Positions 23,777 through 31,916 of a stretch of 64,000 bases of DNA are shown piece after piece. A program made the position numbers and the translations under genes. The DNA is from Nocardia sp. CC227C (GTDB taxonomy: Bacteria > Actinomycetota > Actinomycetes > Mycobacteriales > Mycobacteriaceae), in the NCBI RefSeq assembly GCF_030767025.1, contig NZ_JASITE010000019.1:1-64000 (forward strand), given 5' to 3'. A model generated the notes under the pieces. The model worked only from the letters and a program-made list of their open reading frames with translations, searched no databases and was not told the origin of the DNA. Position 1 is the stretch's first letter, and each line of letters opens with the position of its first letter.

Positions 23777-26674
23777 TCACGCGACCACGTTCACCAGGCG
23801 GCCCGGCACCACGATCACCTTGCGGGGCTGCTTGCCGCCCAGCAGTTCCGCGATCTTCTCGTCCGCCAGCGCGGCCGCTTGCACGGCGGCATTGTCGGCG
23901 TCGGCGGGGACCGAGACGCGGGAGCGGACCTTGCCGTTGACCTGGATCGGGTACTCGACCGAATCCGCCACCAGCAGTGCGGGATCCGCGACCGGGAACG
24001 GTCCGTGCGCCAGGGCGGTGGTGTGCCCCAGGCGCTCCCACAGTTCCTCGGCGATATGCGGGGCCATCGGGGCCAGCATCAGCACCAGCGGTTCCGCCAC
24101 GGCGCGCGGCGCACCGTTCGGGTAGTGCTTGGTCAGATGGTTGGTCAGCTCGATCAGCTTCGCGCCCGCGGTGTTGTCGCGCAGGTTGGCGTAGTCGTCG
24201 TCCACCCCGGCGATGGTCTTGTGCAGCAGCCGCAGCGTCTCGCCCGACGGTTCGGCATCGGTGACCTTGGCCGCGCCGGTCTCCTCGTCCACCACCAGTC
24301 GCCACACCCGCTGCAAGAAGCGGTGCGCGCCGACGACGTCCTTGGTGGCCCAGGGGCGCGAGGTGTCCAGCGGTCCCATGGACATCTCGTAGAAGCGGAA
24401 GGTGTCGGCGCCGTACAGGTCGCACATCTCGTCGGGGGAGATGGCGTTCTTCAGCGACTTGCCGATCTTGCCGTACTCCTGGAACACCTCGACCTCGACG
24501 CCGGACTCTCCGTCCGCCGCGGGCGGCGTCCAGAAGAACTTCCCGTCCCGTTCCACCACCTCGGCGGCCGGGATGTAGGCCCCGCGCTCGTCGGTGTAGG
24601 CGTACGCCTGGATGTAGCCCTGGTTGAACAGGCGGCGGTACGGCTCGGAACCGGACACGTCACCCAGATCGAACAGCACCTTCTGCCAGAACCGCGCGTA
24701 CAGCAGGTGCAGCACCGCGTGCTCCACACCGCCCACGTACAGGTCCACGCCGCCCGGATCCTTCGGGCCGTGTTCGGCGGTGCGCGGCCCCAGCCAGTAC
24801 TTCTCGTTCTCCGGCGCACAGAACGCCTCGGCGTTGGTGGGGTCGGCGTAGCGCAGCTGGTACCAGGAGCTGCCCGCCCAGTTGGGCATGACATTGGTGT
24901 CGCGGCGGTAGCGCTTCGGGCCGTCGCCCAGATCCAGCTCCACATGCACCCAGTCGGTGGCCTTGGCCAGCGGCGGCGACGGCTCCGAGTCGGCGTCGTC
25001 GGGGTCGAAGGTGACCGGCGCGAAGTCCTCGATATCCGGCAGGGTCACCGGCAGCATGGATTCCGGCAGTGCGTGCGGCCGGCCGTCCTCGTCGTACACG
25101 ATGGGGAAGGGCTCACCCCAGTAGCGCTGCCGGGCGAACAGCCAGTCGCGCAGCTTGTACTGGATCTTGCCGTGCCCGTGCCCGTCGGCCTCCAGCCGCT
25201 CGACGACGGCGGCCTTGGCGGCCTCCACGTCCATACCGTCCAGCGGACCGGAGTTCACCAGCGGTCCGTCGCCGGCGTACGCGCCCTGGGCGATGTCGCC
25301 GCCCGCGATCACCTCCACGATGGGCAGGCCGAAGGCGGTGGCGAACTCCCAGTCGCGCTGATCGTGACCGGGCACCGCCATGATCGCGCCGGTGCCGTAG
25401 CCGCTCAGCACGTAGTCGGCGATGAAGACGGGCACGTGCGCGCCGTTCACCGGGTTGGTGGCGTACGAGCCCAGGAAGACGCCGGTCTTCTCCTTGTTCT
25501 CCTGCCGCTCCAGATCCGATTTGGCGGCGATCGACTTGCGGTAGGCCGCGACGGCTTCGGCGGGGTTGGCGGAGTCGAAGGTCCAGCGCGGGTCGGTGCC
25601 CGCGTCGTACTCGGCGGCGGTCAGCCGGTCCACCAGTTCGTGTTCGGGGGCCAGCACCACATAGGTCGCGCCGTACAGGGTGTCGGGCCGGGTGGTGAAC
25701 ACCTCGATGGTGTCGGCCGCGCCGGACGCGGTGTTCGCCTCGAACTTGACCTGCGCGCCCCGGGACCGCCCGATCCAGTTGCGCTGCATGGCCTTCACGT
25801 TCTCCGGCCAGTCCAGCTCGTCCAGATCGTCGACCAGGCGGTCGGAGTACGCGGTGATGCGCATCATCCACTGCCACAGGCGCTTGCGGAACACCGGGAA
25901 GTTGCCGCGCTCGGAGCGGCCGTCGGCGGTGACCTCCTCGTTGGACAGCACCGTGCCCAGGCCCGGACACCAGTTGACCACCGAATCCGTCTGGTAGACC
26001 AGCCGATACGAGTCGATCACGGCATCGCGCTCGGCGGCGGTCAGCTCGGCCCACGCGCGGCCCTCGGCGGTGCGCGAACCGGCCTCGAATTCCGCGATCA
26101 GCTCGTCGATCGGGCGGGCCTTGCCCAGCCGCTCGTCGTACCAGGCGTTGTAGATGCGCAGGAAGATCCACTGCGTCCACTTGTAGTACTCGGGATCGGT
26201 GGTGGCGAAGGAGCGGCGGCGGTCGTGGCCCAGGCCCAACCGGTCCAGCTGCCGCTGCATGGTGGCGATATTCGATTCGGTGGTCACGCGCGGATGCGCG
26301 CCCGTCTGCACCGCGTACTGCTCGGCGGGCAGGCCGAAGGCGTCGTAGCCCAGGGCGTGCAGCACATTCCGGCCGTGCATGCGGTGGTAGCGGGCGAAGA
26401 CGTCGGTGGCGATATAGCCCAGCGGGTGGCCGACATGCAGGCCCGCGCCCGACGGGTAGGGGAACATGTCCTGGATGAACAGCTTGTCGGCCGGGGTGTC
26501 GCCCGCCAGCGGACCGACCGGATTGGGCGCGTGGAAGGTCCCGCGCTCCTGCCAGTTGCCCTGCCACTTGCGTTCGATCCGTCCCGCGAGGTCGGCGTTG
26601 TAGCGGTGTGCGGGCACGTCTCCGTTCCCGGCTTCGATGGTGCCGGTGCTGTCGGTCGCACGAGTGTCCTGCAC
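23777..26674 (-). CDS. leuS: Leucyl-tRNA synthetase
   Basis: 965 residues from GTG 26674, which has GAGGG about 7 bases upstream; an open frame runs on to 26821 but its translation is not LeuRS-like. The HIGH region is PSGAGLHVGHP, the editing CP1 domain contains TTRPDTLYGATYVVLAPEH, and the second signature reads KIGKSLKN in place of KMSKS. A C-terminal anticodon-binding and LeuRS-specific domain completes it. It charges tRNA-Leu and proofreads. It appears to be the only aminoacyl-tRNA synthetase here and is transcribed alone. No T-box or leader peptide was recognised upstream. Confidence 0.97.
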   Translation of the reverse strand: MQDTRATDSTGTIEAGNGDVPAHRYNADLAGRIERKWQGNWQERGTFHAPNPVGPLAGDTPADKLFIQDMFPYPSGAGLHVGHPLGYIATDVFARYHRMHGRNVLHALGYDAFGLPAEQYAVQTGAHPRVTTESNIATMQRQLDRLGLGHDRRRSFATTDPEYYKWTQWIFLRIYNAWYDERLGKARPIDELIAEFEAGSRTAEGRAWAELTAAERDAVIDSYRLVYQTDSVVNWCPGLGTVLSNEEVTADGRSERGNFPVFRKRLWQWMMRITAYSDRLVDDLDELDWPENVKAMQRNWIGRSRGAQVKFEANTASGAADTIEVFTTRPDTLYGATYVVLAPEHELVDRLTAAEYDAGTDPRWTFDSANPAEAVAAYRKSIAAKSDLERQENKEKTGVFLGSYATNPVNGAHVPVFIADYVLSGYGTGAIMAVPGHDQRDWEFATAFGLPIVEVIAGGDIAQGAYAGDGPLVNSGPLDGMDVEAAKAAVVERLEADGHGHGKIQYKLRDWLFARQRYWGEPFPIVYDEDGRPHALPESMLPVTLPDIEDFAPVTFDPDDADSEPSPPLAKATDWVHVELDLGDGPKRYRRDTNVMPNWAGSSWYQLRYADPTNAEAFCAPENEKYWLGPRTAEHGPKDPGGVDLYVGGVEHAVLHLLYARFWQKVLFDLGDVSGSEPYRRLFNQGYIQAYAYTDERGAYIPAAEVVERDGKFFWTPPAADGESGVEVEVFQEYGKIGKSLKNAISPDEMCDLYGADTFRFYEMSMGPLDTSRPWATKDVVGAHRFLQRVWRLVVDEETGAAKVTDAEPSGETLRLLHKTIAGVDDDYANLRDNTAGAKLIELTNHLTKHYPNGAPRAVAEPLVLMLAPMAPHIAEELWERLGHTTALAHGPFPVADPALLVADSVEYPIQVNGKVRSRVSVPADADNAAVQAAALADEKIAELLGGKQPRKVIVVPGRLVNVVA

Positions 26675-26951
26675 GGTCCTGCCCTCTGCTCTAGCCGATC
26701 CCCGATAAGGTCGTTCACCAGGGTAAAGCGTGGCCCTGCTGTGTCCAATTCGCCCTCCGCTTCGCTCCGCCGCTCCGGTCGATCCAGAACCGAGACGCGC
26801 CGCGAACCAGCGGGGTTGCACTGCGGCCGATGACGAGGCTGCTGGTGGGACGGTGTTTCAACGCTGTCGAGGGCGTGACCGCCGGGGGCGGGAGGTGTGC
26901 CTCACACGCGGCGGGCGCTGGGGTGGCCGGTGGCGCTGATAGCCTGCTCGG

Positions 26952-27362
26952 GTGTTCGTGGTGGCATTGATCCTGTTCGTGTTGGCGGCGGTAGCCGTCG
27001 TCACCGGGGTGCTCGGTCTGACCGGCAAACTGCCCGGGAACCGTTACTTCGGTGTGCACACCGACGAGGCGCTGGCCTCGGAGGAAGCCTTCCGGCTGGC
27101 CAATCGGGTGGCCGGACCCACGTCCGTCGGGGCCGGGATCCTGCTCGCCGCGGGCGGGGTGGTGGCGCTGGTCACCGGTGGTCTCGCCGGGCTTCTGGTG
27201 CCGGTCGGCACGGTGGCGATCGCCTTCCTCACCCTGGGCGCGGGCGCCAATGCCGCCGCCCAGGCCATCGAGGGGCTCGCCCCGGCCGAGGAGATCGGCG
27301 GCTGCGGCAGCGCCTGCGGCTCCTGCTCGCTGCGCGACGCCTGCGAGCCCGCCGCGCGCTGA
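26952..27362 (+). CDS. SdpI/YhfL-like small membrane protein
   Basis: 136 residues with three hydrophobic segments (about 1-22, 54-75, 78-98). The NRYFGVHTDEALASEEAFRLANR motif region between the first two is the SdpI-family signature, in which it follows the first helix. A Cys-rich tail (CGSACGSCSLRDAC) is unusual and may be a metal or disulfide site. GTG 26952 is the most likely start; no strong ribosome site is seen. The 277 bases before it, up to the leuS start, hold no gene I can support. Function unknown; Bacillus SdpI is an immunity/signalling protein. Confidence 0.75.
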   Translation: MFVVALILFVLAAVAVVTGVLGLTGKLPGNRYFGVHTDEALASEEAFRLANRVAGPTSVGAGILLAAGGVVALVTGGLAGLLVPVGTVAIAFLTLGAGANAAAQAIEGLAPAEEIGGCGSACGSCSLRDACEPAAR

Positions 27363-27384
27363 TTGTCCCGCCGCTCAGCGCGCG
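27353..27384. terminator. Hairpin spanning the stops of the SdpI-like and cupin genes
   Basis: CGCGCGCTGA (27353-27362) pairs perfectly with TCAGCGCGCG (27375-27384) around a 12-base loop. It contains both stop codons of the two convergent genes and would terminate either transcript. Confidence 0.7.
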
Positions 27385-27761
27385 CAGGGCGGCGGCGGGA
27401 TGCTCCGCGACAGCGGACTGCCCGCCGGATTGACGTAGAGGACGGTCAGGGTCAGCGGCCTGGTGCCGAGATTGCGTGCCAGATGCGCGTTCTCCGGGCC
27501 GCCCGGTTCCTTGAAGATGCGTCCGCGCCGGTGCGTCAGCGGGACGCAGTCGGTCCACGGGTGATCGAGGTCGCCCCCGGTGACCAGCACGAACAGCGTT
27601 CCGTCGTGATAGTGCCAGCCGCTGTGGCCACCGGGTTGGACGATCGTGCGGCGCAATACGAAATCGCGCCCGGCGAGGGTGAAGCGGACCAGTTCGCGAC
27701 TGGCCGTCCCCGTCGCGGGCGCGGGATTCGGTCGGTACTCAGTGCTCGTCGTAGTGCCCAT
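27375..27761 (-). CDS. Cupin-domain protein
   Basis: 128 residues from ATG 27761. A single cupin barrel with the metal-binding pattern GGHSGWHYHDGTLFVLVTGG (three His plus a carboxylate-like position) and a second motif HLARNLGTRPLTLTVLYV. There is no signal peptide. The start overlaps the end of the His-rich gene by 23 bases in another frame and has no ribosome site of its own, so translation is probably coupled. Catalytic or sensory role unknown; the neighbour suggests a link to metal handling. Confidence 0.8.
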   Translation of the reverse strand: MGTTTSTEYRPNPAPATGTASRELVRFTLAGRDFVLRRTIVQPGGHSGWHYHDGTLFVLVTGGDLDHPWTDCVPLTHRRGRIFKEPGGPENAHLARNLGTRPLTLTVLYVNPAGSPLSRSIPPPPCAR

Positions 27762-28035
27762 CGTGCGCGGCGTGGCGGTGGCCGTCGTGAACGTAGTCCA
27801 CATGGTCGCCGTGCGGCACGGCCACGTGGCCGCAGCCCTCGCCGTGGGTGTGGTCGTGGGCGTCGTGCGCGGTGTGCCCGGCGGGCTCGCATTCGTCGTA
27901 GTGTCCGTCGTGGGCGCGGTGCAGATGGCCGTCGTGGGCGTAGTCGGTGTGGTCGCCGTGCGGAACTGCGACGTGCCCGCAATCGGGGCCGTGCTGATGG
28001 TCGTGTACTTCGTGAACCGCGTGAGCTGTCGTCAT
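27739..28035 (-). CDS. Histidine-rich metal-binding protein with internal duplication
   Basis: 98 residues, 27 of them His. Residues 12-48 and 61-97 are two copies of one 37-residue unit (CGHVAVPHGDHxDYxHDGH then HDGHYDE), each with a Cys. Such proteins bind Zn, Ni or Co and act as metal stores or chaperones; this type of His-rich repeat occurs in actinobacteria. A strong AGAGAGGAA ribosome site precedes ATG 28035. The codon pattern is repetitive enough to make the antisense frame open too, but the protein repeat makes this strand the coding one. It is followed by, and overlaps, the cupin gene. The upstream region has a GGAAATGAT-like element on the minus strand (about 28099-28107) resembling half a Zur box; too weak to call. 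Confidence 0.85.
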   Translation of the reverse strand: MTTAHAVHEVHDHQHGPDCGHVAVPHGDHTDYAHDGHLHRAHDGHYDECEPAGHTAHDAHDHTHGEGCGHVAVPHGDHVDYVHDGHRHAAHDGHYDEH

Positions 28036-28154
28036 CGGTGTTCCTCTCTGAAGCAGTCGGTTCCTGTCAGCTAACTCATATTGACATTAGCACTCACGCA
28101 TCATTTCCAACCTCCGCGGCCGAGTGGCCCGACATCCGGGACTAATCTCGACCG

Positions 28155-29123
28155 GTGCGATTTCTCAGCAAGTTCTACATCGACGGGTTCATCCTGTCGA
28201 TATTCGCGGTAGTCGTCCTGGCCAGCGTCTTTCCGGCCCGGGGTGACGGCGCGGAGGTGGTGGGCTGGCTGACCAAGATTGCCATCGCATTGCTGTTCCT
28301 GCTGTACGGCGCTCGCCTGCACCCGCCCGAGGCGCTGGCCGGTCTCACCCACTGGCGGCTGCACCTCACCGTGCTCGCCTGTACCTTCGTGCTGTTCCCA
28401 CTGCTCGGTTTGGCGGCCCACGTGCTGGTGCCCACCGTGCTCACCGAGGACCTGTACACGGGGTTGCTGTTCCTGACGCTGGTGCCGTCCACGGTGCAGT
28501 CCTCGATCGCGTTCACCGCCATCGCCAAGGGGAATCTGGCCGGTGCCATCGTCAGTGCCACCCTGTCGAATCTGCTGGGTGTCTTCCTGACCCCGGCGCT
28601 GGTGATCCTGCTCATGAACACCACCGGCCAGGCCGAGGTGGATCTCGGCGCGATCGTGGACATCGTGCTGCAACTGCTGGCGCCGTTCCTGCTCGGGCAA
28701 CTGCTGCGGCCCCGGATCTCCGGATGGCTGGCGCGCCACGCCGAGTCCACCAAACTGGTGGACCGCGGCTCGATCCTGCTGGTGGTCTACAGCGCGTTCA
28801 GCGCGGGCATGGTGGAGGGCATCTGGCAGTCCATGTCGCCGTGGCGGATCGTGGGACTCATCGCGGTGTGCTGCGTGCTGCTGGCCATCGTGCTGGTGGC
28901 CACGGCCTTCGTGGCCGATCTCGCGAAGTTCGATCGGGCCGACCGCATCGTGGTGGTGTTCTGCGGTTCGAAGAAGAGCCTGGCCACGGGGCTGCCCATG
29001 GCCACGGTGCTCTTCGCGGGCGCGCCGGTCGGCCTGATCGTGCTGCCGCTCATGATCTTCCACCAGGTGCAGCTGATCACCTGCGCGGCCCTGGCGCAAC
29101 GGTGGGCGCGGACCGCCGACTGA
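28155..29123 (+). CDS. Bile acid:sodium symporter-like (SBF/DUF4137) transporter
   Basis: 322 residues with about ten hydrophobic segments. SBF-like features: LYGARLHPPEAL after the second helix, LVPSTVQSSIAFTAIAKGN in the core crossing region, and FCGSKKSLATGLPMATVLF near the end. These are those of the YfeH/DUF4137 branch of the bile-acid/arsenite transporter superfamily. Substrate unknown. GTG 28155 chosen as the first start at the hydrophobic N-terminus. The 3' end overlaps the convergent aminotransferase gene by 47 bases. Confidence 0.9.
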   Translation: MRFLSKFYIDGFILSIFAVVVLASVFPARGDGAEVVGWLTKIAIALLFLLYGARLHPPEALAGLTHWRLHLTVLACTFVLFPLLGLAAHVLVPTVLTEDLYTGLLFLTLVPSTVQSSIAFTAIAKGNLAGAIVSATLSNLLGVFLTPALVILLMNTTGQAEVDLGAIVDIVLQLLAPFLLGQLLRPRISGWLARHAESTKLVDRGSILLVVYSAFSAGMVEGIWQSMSPWRIVGLIAVCCVLLAIVLVATAFVADLAKFDRADRIVVVFCGSKKSLATGLPMATVLFAGAPVGLIVLPLMIFHQVQLITCAALAQRWARTAD

Positions 29124-30213
29124 GTTCGTCGGTCGCGTGTACGGTGCGGGCGCGGATGCTGTCCTCGGGCGAGAGCGGTCGGCGCGGCGCGCCCGGGCCC
29201 CGGGTGAGCGCCCGCAGCACCGCCCGTCCGGCCGCGGGCTCGCCGACCGCTATGCGCGCGCTGCCGTCCGGATAGCGTTTTGCCACGATCCCGGCCCGCG
29301 CCAGCGCGGCCGCGACGCCGTCGCCGGGCAGGTACAGGAAGTTGCCGCTGCCGCGCGGAACCCGGATACCGCTGCGGCGCAGCCGGGTACGCAGCAGTTC
29401 CCGCTCGGTGGTGATGCGCAGGACGCGCACGGCGAGTTCGTCGGCCGCGGCATAGGAGGCCGCCACCGCCGCCACCGCACTGCTCGGCATCCCGAACGGC
29501 AATTGCAGCCGCCGCACCCGGCGCACGAGTTCCTCGGACCCGAAGGCGTAGCCGATGCGCAGCCCGGCCAGTCCGTACGCCTTGGAGAAGGTGCGCAGCA
29601 CGAGCAGGTTCGGATGTCGCCGGACCAGCTCGACCACGTCGAGAACTTCGGCCGCCCCGAGGAATTCGACGTACGCCTCGTCCAGGATCACCGGTATCCG
29701 GGCGGGCACCGCGTGCAGGAACGCCTTCAGCTCACTGGCGGAGACCACGGTGCCGGTCGGATTGTGCGGACGGCACACCGCCACCAGCGCGGTCCGGTCG
29801 TCGATCGCCGCGACCAGCTCCCACAGGCGCTGCCGACCGGACGAATCCAGCGGTATGCCCACCGATTCCAGCCCGGTCATGGCGGCCATGATCGGGTAGC
29901 CGTCGAAGGTGGGCGTCGCGAACACGATGCGACGCCCGGGAGCGGCCAGGGTCTGCATGATCTGCATGGTCACCCCGGTGGCTCCGGTACCGACCACCAC
30001 CTGTTCCGGCGTCACCCCCACGTGCTCGGCGACGAGCCGCGGCAGCCGCCGCGGCTCGAACTCCGGGTACAGATTCGTCCGCGGCAGCTCCTCGCTCAGC
30101 GCCCGCAGTACCGAAGGCAGTGGGGGAAAGGGATTCTCGCTCAGACTCAGGTCGTAGCGGACCGGTGCGCCACCCGGGCGTTCCGGGGTGCCGGACACCG
30201 GCAGGGCGGTCAT
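29077..30213 (-). CDS. PLP-dependent aminotransferase (HisC/CobC-like), last gene of biosynthetic operon
   Basis: 378 residues, class I/II fold. The PLP lysine is Lys211 in TFSKAYGLAGLRIGY; Asn151 (NPTG), Asp178 (DEAY) and Arg219 complete the cofactor and carboxylate sites. It looks like histidinol-phosphate or aromatic aminotransferases, but lies at the end of a four-gene operon of secondary-metabolism type, not with his genes. ATG 30213 overlaps the KAS III-like stop by 4 bases (ATGA). The last about 35 residues, rich in Arg/Pro, overlap the SBF gene on the other strand and are outside the fold. Probably aminates a ketone made by the upstream enzymes. Confidence 0.9.
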   Translation of the reverse strand: MTALPVSGTPERPGGAPVRYDLSLSENPFPPLPSVLRALSEELPRTNLYPEFEPRRLPRLVAEHVGVTPEQVVVGTGATGVTMQIMQTLAAPGRRIVFATPTFDGYPIMAAMTGLESVGIPLDSSGRQRLWELVAAIDDRTALVAVCRPHNPTGTVVSASELKAFLHAVPARIPVILDEAYVEFLGAAEVLDVVELVRRHPNLLVLRTFSKAYGLAGLRIGYAFGSEELVRRVRRLQLPFGMPSSAVAAVAASYAAADELAVRVLRITTERELLRTRLRRSGIRVPRGSGNFLYLPGDGVAAALARAGIVAKRYPDGSARIAVGEPAAGRAVLRALTRGPGAPRRPLSPEDSIRARTVHATDELSRRSAPTVAPGPRR

Positions 30214-31250
30214 CCGACCGCGCCCCAGCGCACGGCGGCCGCGCCCGCGAAGTCACCGGCATGGGCGAAGGCCGACATGAGCACCACCGATCCGGGCCGC
30301 AGCCGCCCCGCCCGCTGCTCCACGTCGAGGGTGACGGGAATGGCCGCGGCGAACAGGTTTCCGCATTCGTCGAAGGTGTCGGGATGGCGCTCGGCGGGCA
30401 GTTCCAACGCGTCGTGCCAGTTGCGCAGGAACAGCCGGTTGGGCTGATTGGTGACGAAGGTGTCGATATCGCGGCCCTTCACCCCGATGCGGTCGCAGAC
30501 GGCCAGCGCCACCTCGGGCACCAGCCGGTTGCCGCGCGCGAACACCTTGGTGATCTTGGATTCGCTGAAGGCCACACAGCCCTGCCCCTCGCCCGGCTCC
30601 CAGTACTTGCGCTCCGAACCGGTGGAGAAGTCCATGTCCCCGGCGAATTCGGGATAGGTGCGGCACTCGATGTCCAGAATCGGCGCGCTGTTGTCCTGCA
30701 CCAGCAGGCCCACGCCGCAGCCGTCCCCGGGCACCGGGGCCTGCGCCTTGCCACGAATCTCGGTCTGGGTGAACACCGGCCCCGCACAGTTCTGGGTGGC
30801 GGCGATGAGCGCGGTGCGGGAGTCGGTGGCGCGCATGAGGTCTCGCGCCAGCGACATCATGTGCACGAAGGCCGCGCAGCCGCCGTTGTGCACGTCGATC
30901 ACATGCTTGGGCCGCATGCCCAGCCGCCGCGCGACCTCGGGACCGGCCCCCAGTACGGGATTGTCCGGCAGCTGGGTGTGGGTGAGCAGGATGTCGACGG
31001 ACGAGATGTATTCGCGCCCATGGCGTTCGATGAGCGGCGACACGGCCCGCTCCACCATGTCCACCGCCGTCTCGTCACGGTCGACGTGATGGCGGGCGCG
31101 CGGCGCGCGGAACATGACGTTCTTCGCCATCCGCTCCGAACGGGAGAACCGGGTGAAGTACTCGGTGCCGACCGGGTCGCCGGGCAGATAGCTGGACACG
31201 TCCACCAGGCTGACCGGCGGCATGGCGAGTGCGGGATCGGTGAAATCCAT
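30210..31250 (-). CDS. KAS III-like (3-oxoacyl-ACP synthase III family) enzyme with altered triad
   Basis: 346 residues with the thiolase fold of FabH. The nucleophile is Cys125 in VHNGGCAAFVHM and the Asn of the triad is Asn298 in ECGNLFAAAIP. The segment that should read PHQAN reads TNQPN, so the decarboxylating His is Asn268. Such changes occur in family members that transfer acyl groups or do not decarboxylate malonyl donors (for example CerJ-type acyltransferases, which have altered triads). It is therefore probably not a fatty-acid synthase. It follows the SRPBCC gene by 9 bases and overlaps the aminotransferase start by 4. Confidence 0.88.
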   Translation of the reverse strand: MDFTDPALAMPPVSLVDVSSYLPGDPVGTEYFTRFSRSERMAKNVMFRAPRARHHVDRDETAVDMVERAVSPLIERHGREYISSVDILLTHTQLPDNPVLGAGPEVARRLGMRPKHVIDVHNGGCAAFVHMMSLARDLMRATDSRTALIAATQNCAGPVFTQTEIRGKAQAPVPGDGCGVGLLVQDNSAPILDIECRTYPEFAGDMDFSTGSERKYWEPGEGQGCVAFSESKITKVFARGNRLVPEVALAVCDRIGVKGRDIDTFVTNQPNRLFLRNWHDALELPAERHPDTFDECGNLFAAAIPVTLDVEQRAGRLRPGSVVLMSAFAHAGDFAGAAAVRWGAVG

Positions 31251-31259
31251 CGTGGTGCC

Positions 31260-31916
31260 TCACATCATCCAGTCGGGCTTGATCGGCAGGCCGTGCGCGG
31301 CACGGTATTCGCAGATCGCCTTGAGGTTGTCGAGTTCGAGCTTGTGCCCGGCGGAGAACATCTCCCAGAAGTCGCCCACCCAGACCGTGCGTCCCGCGGG
31401 CGCGGCCTCCGGATAGGGGTTCTCGTCGTAGAACGGGTGGCGGCAGTTCGTCCACAGCACCACCGATCCCGGCTTGTTCAACACCACCTGGGCGTCGACC
31501 ACCCGCATCAGATAGATCATCCACAGGTGTTCGCCCTGATCCCAGGCGCAGTGGTAGTCCACCGTCATGGCGTCCGGGTTGGCGACGGTGCGGGTGTAGA
31601 TCCTGGTATTCGGTCCCAACCGGTCGGCGGCCAGCCACAGCCCCGGCTCATCGGTCTCGGTGAAGCCGCGCAGGCTGTAGGTCCACTCCTCCAGACTCCT
31701 GGTGTCAGCGAGGTATTCGTAGACCTCGCGGGGCGGCGCGGCGATGTAGTCCTGTACCGGACAGTACTGCCCGAAGATCTGATCGTGCGGATACACCGAC
31801 CGCAGCATGTCCATGATGATCGGCGTGGTGGCCTCCCGGTCGGAGTTCTCGATCCGCAGCACTCCGGGCACCACCTCCTCCGGAATGTCGCTGAGAGCGG
31901 GCAGGGCGGTGGTCAC
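31260..31916 (-). CDS. SRPBCC/START-like protein (polyketide cyclase-like)
   Basis: 218 residues from GTG 31916, which overlaps the stop of the ThDP gene (GTGA). About 60 N-terminal residues precede an SRPBCC helix-grip domain beginning QDYIAAPPREVYEYLADTRSLEEW. The cavity-lining segments (DYHCAWDQGEHLWMIYLMRV, VLWTNCRHPFYDENPYPEA) are unusually rich in aromatic residues and His. Family members bind or cyclise hydrophobic molecules; aromatase/cyclases of polyketide pathways are one group. In this operon it may bind or close the product. No catalytic residue can be named with certainty. Confidence 0.75.
   Translation of the reverse strand: MTTALPALSDIPEEVVPGVLRIENSDREATTPIIMDMLRSVYPHDQIFGQYCPVQDYIAAPPREVYEYLADTRSLEEWTYSLRGFTETDEPGLWLAADRLGPNTRIYTRTVANPDAMTVDYHCAWDQGEHLWMIYLMRVVDAQVVLNKPGSVVLWTNCRHPFYDENPYPEAAPAGRTVWVGDFWEMFSAGHKLELDNLKAICEYRAAHGLPIKPDWMM

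Noticed and set aside
23498..26833. Plus-strand frame of over 1100 codons opposite leuS
   Set aside because: Antisense shadow of the synthetase; no protein family recognised.
26715..27059. Minus-strand frame upstream of leuS
   Set aside because: Composition unlike the neighbours, no motif; it would place another gene inside the leuS and SdpI-like promoters.
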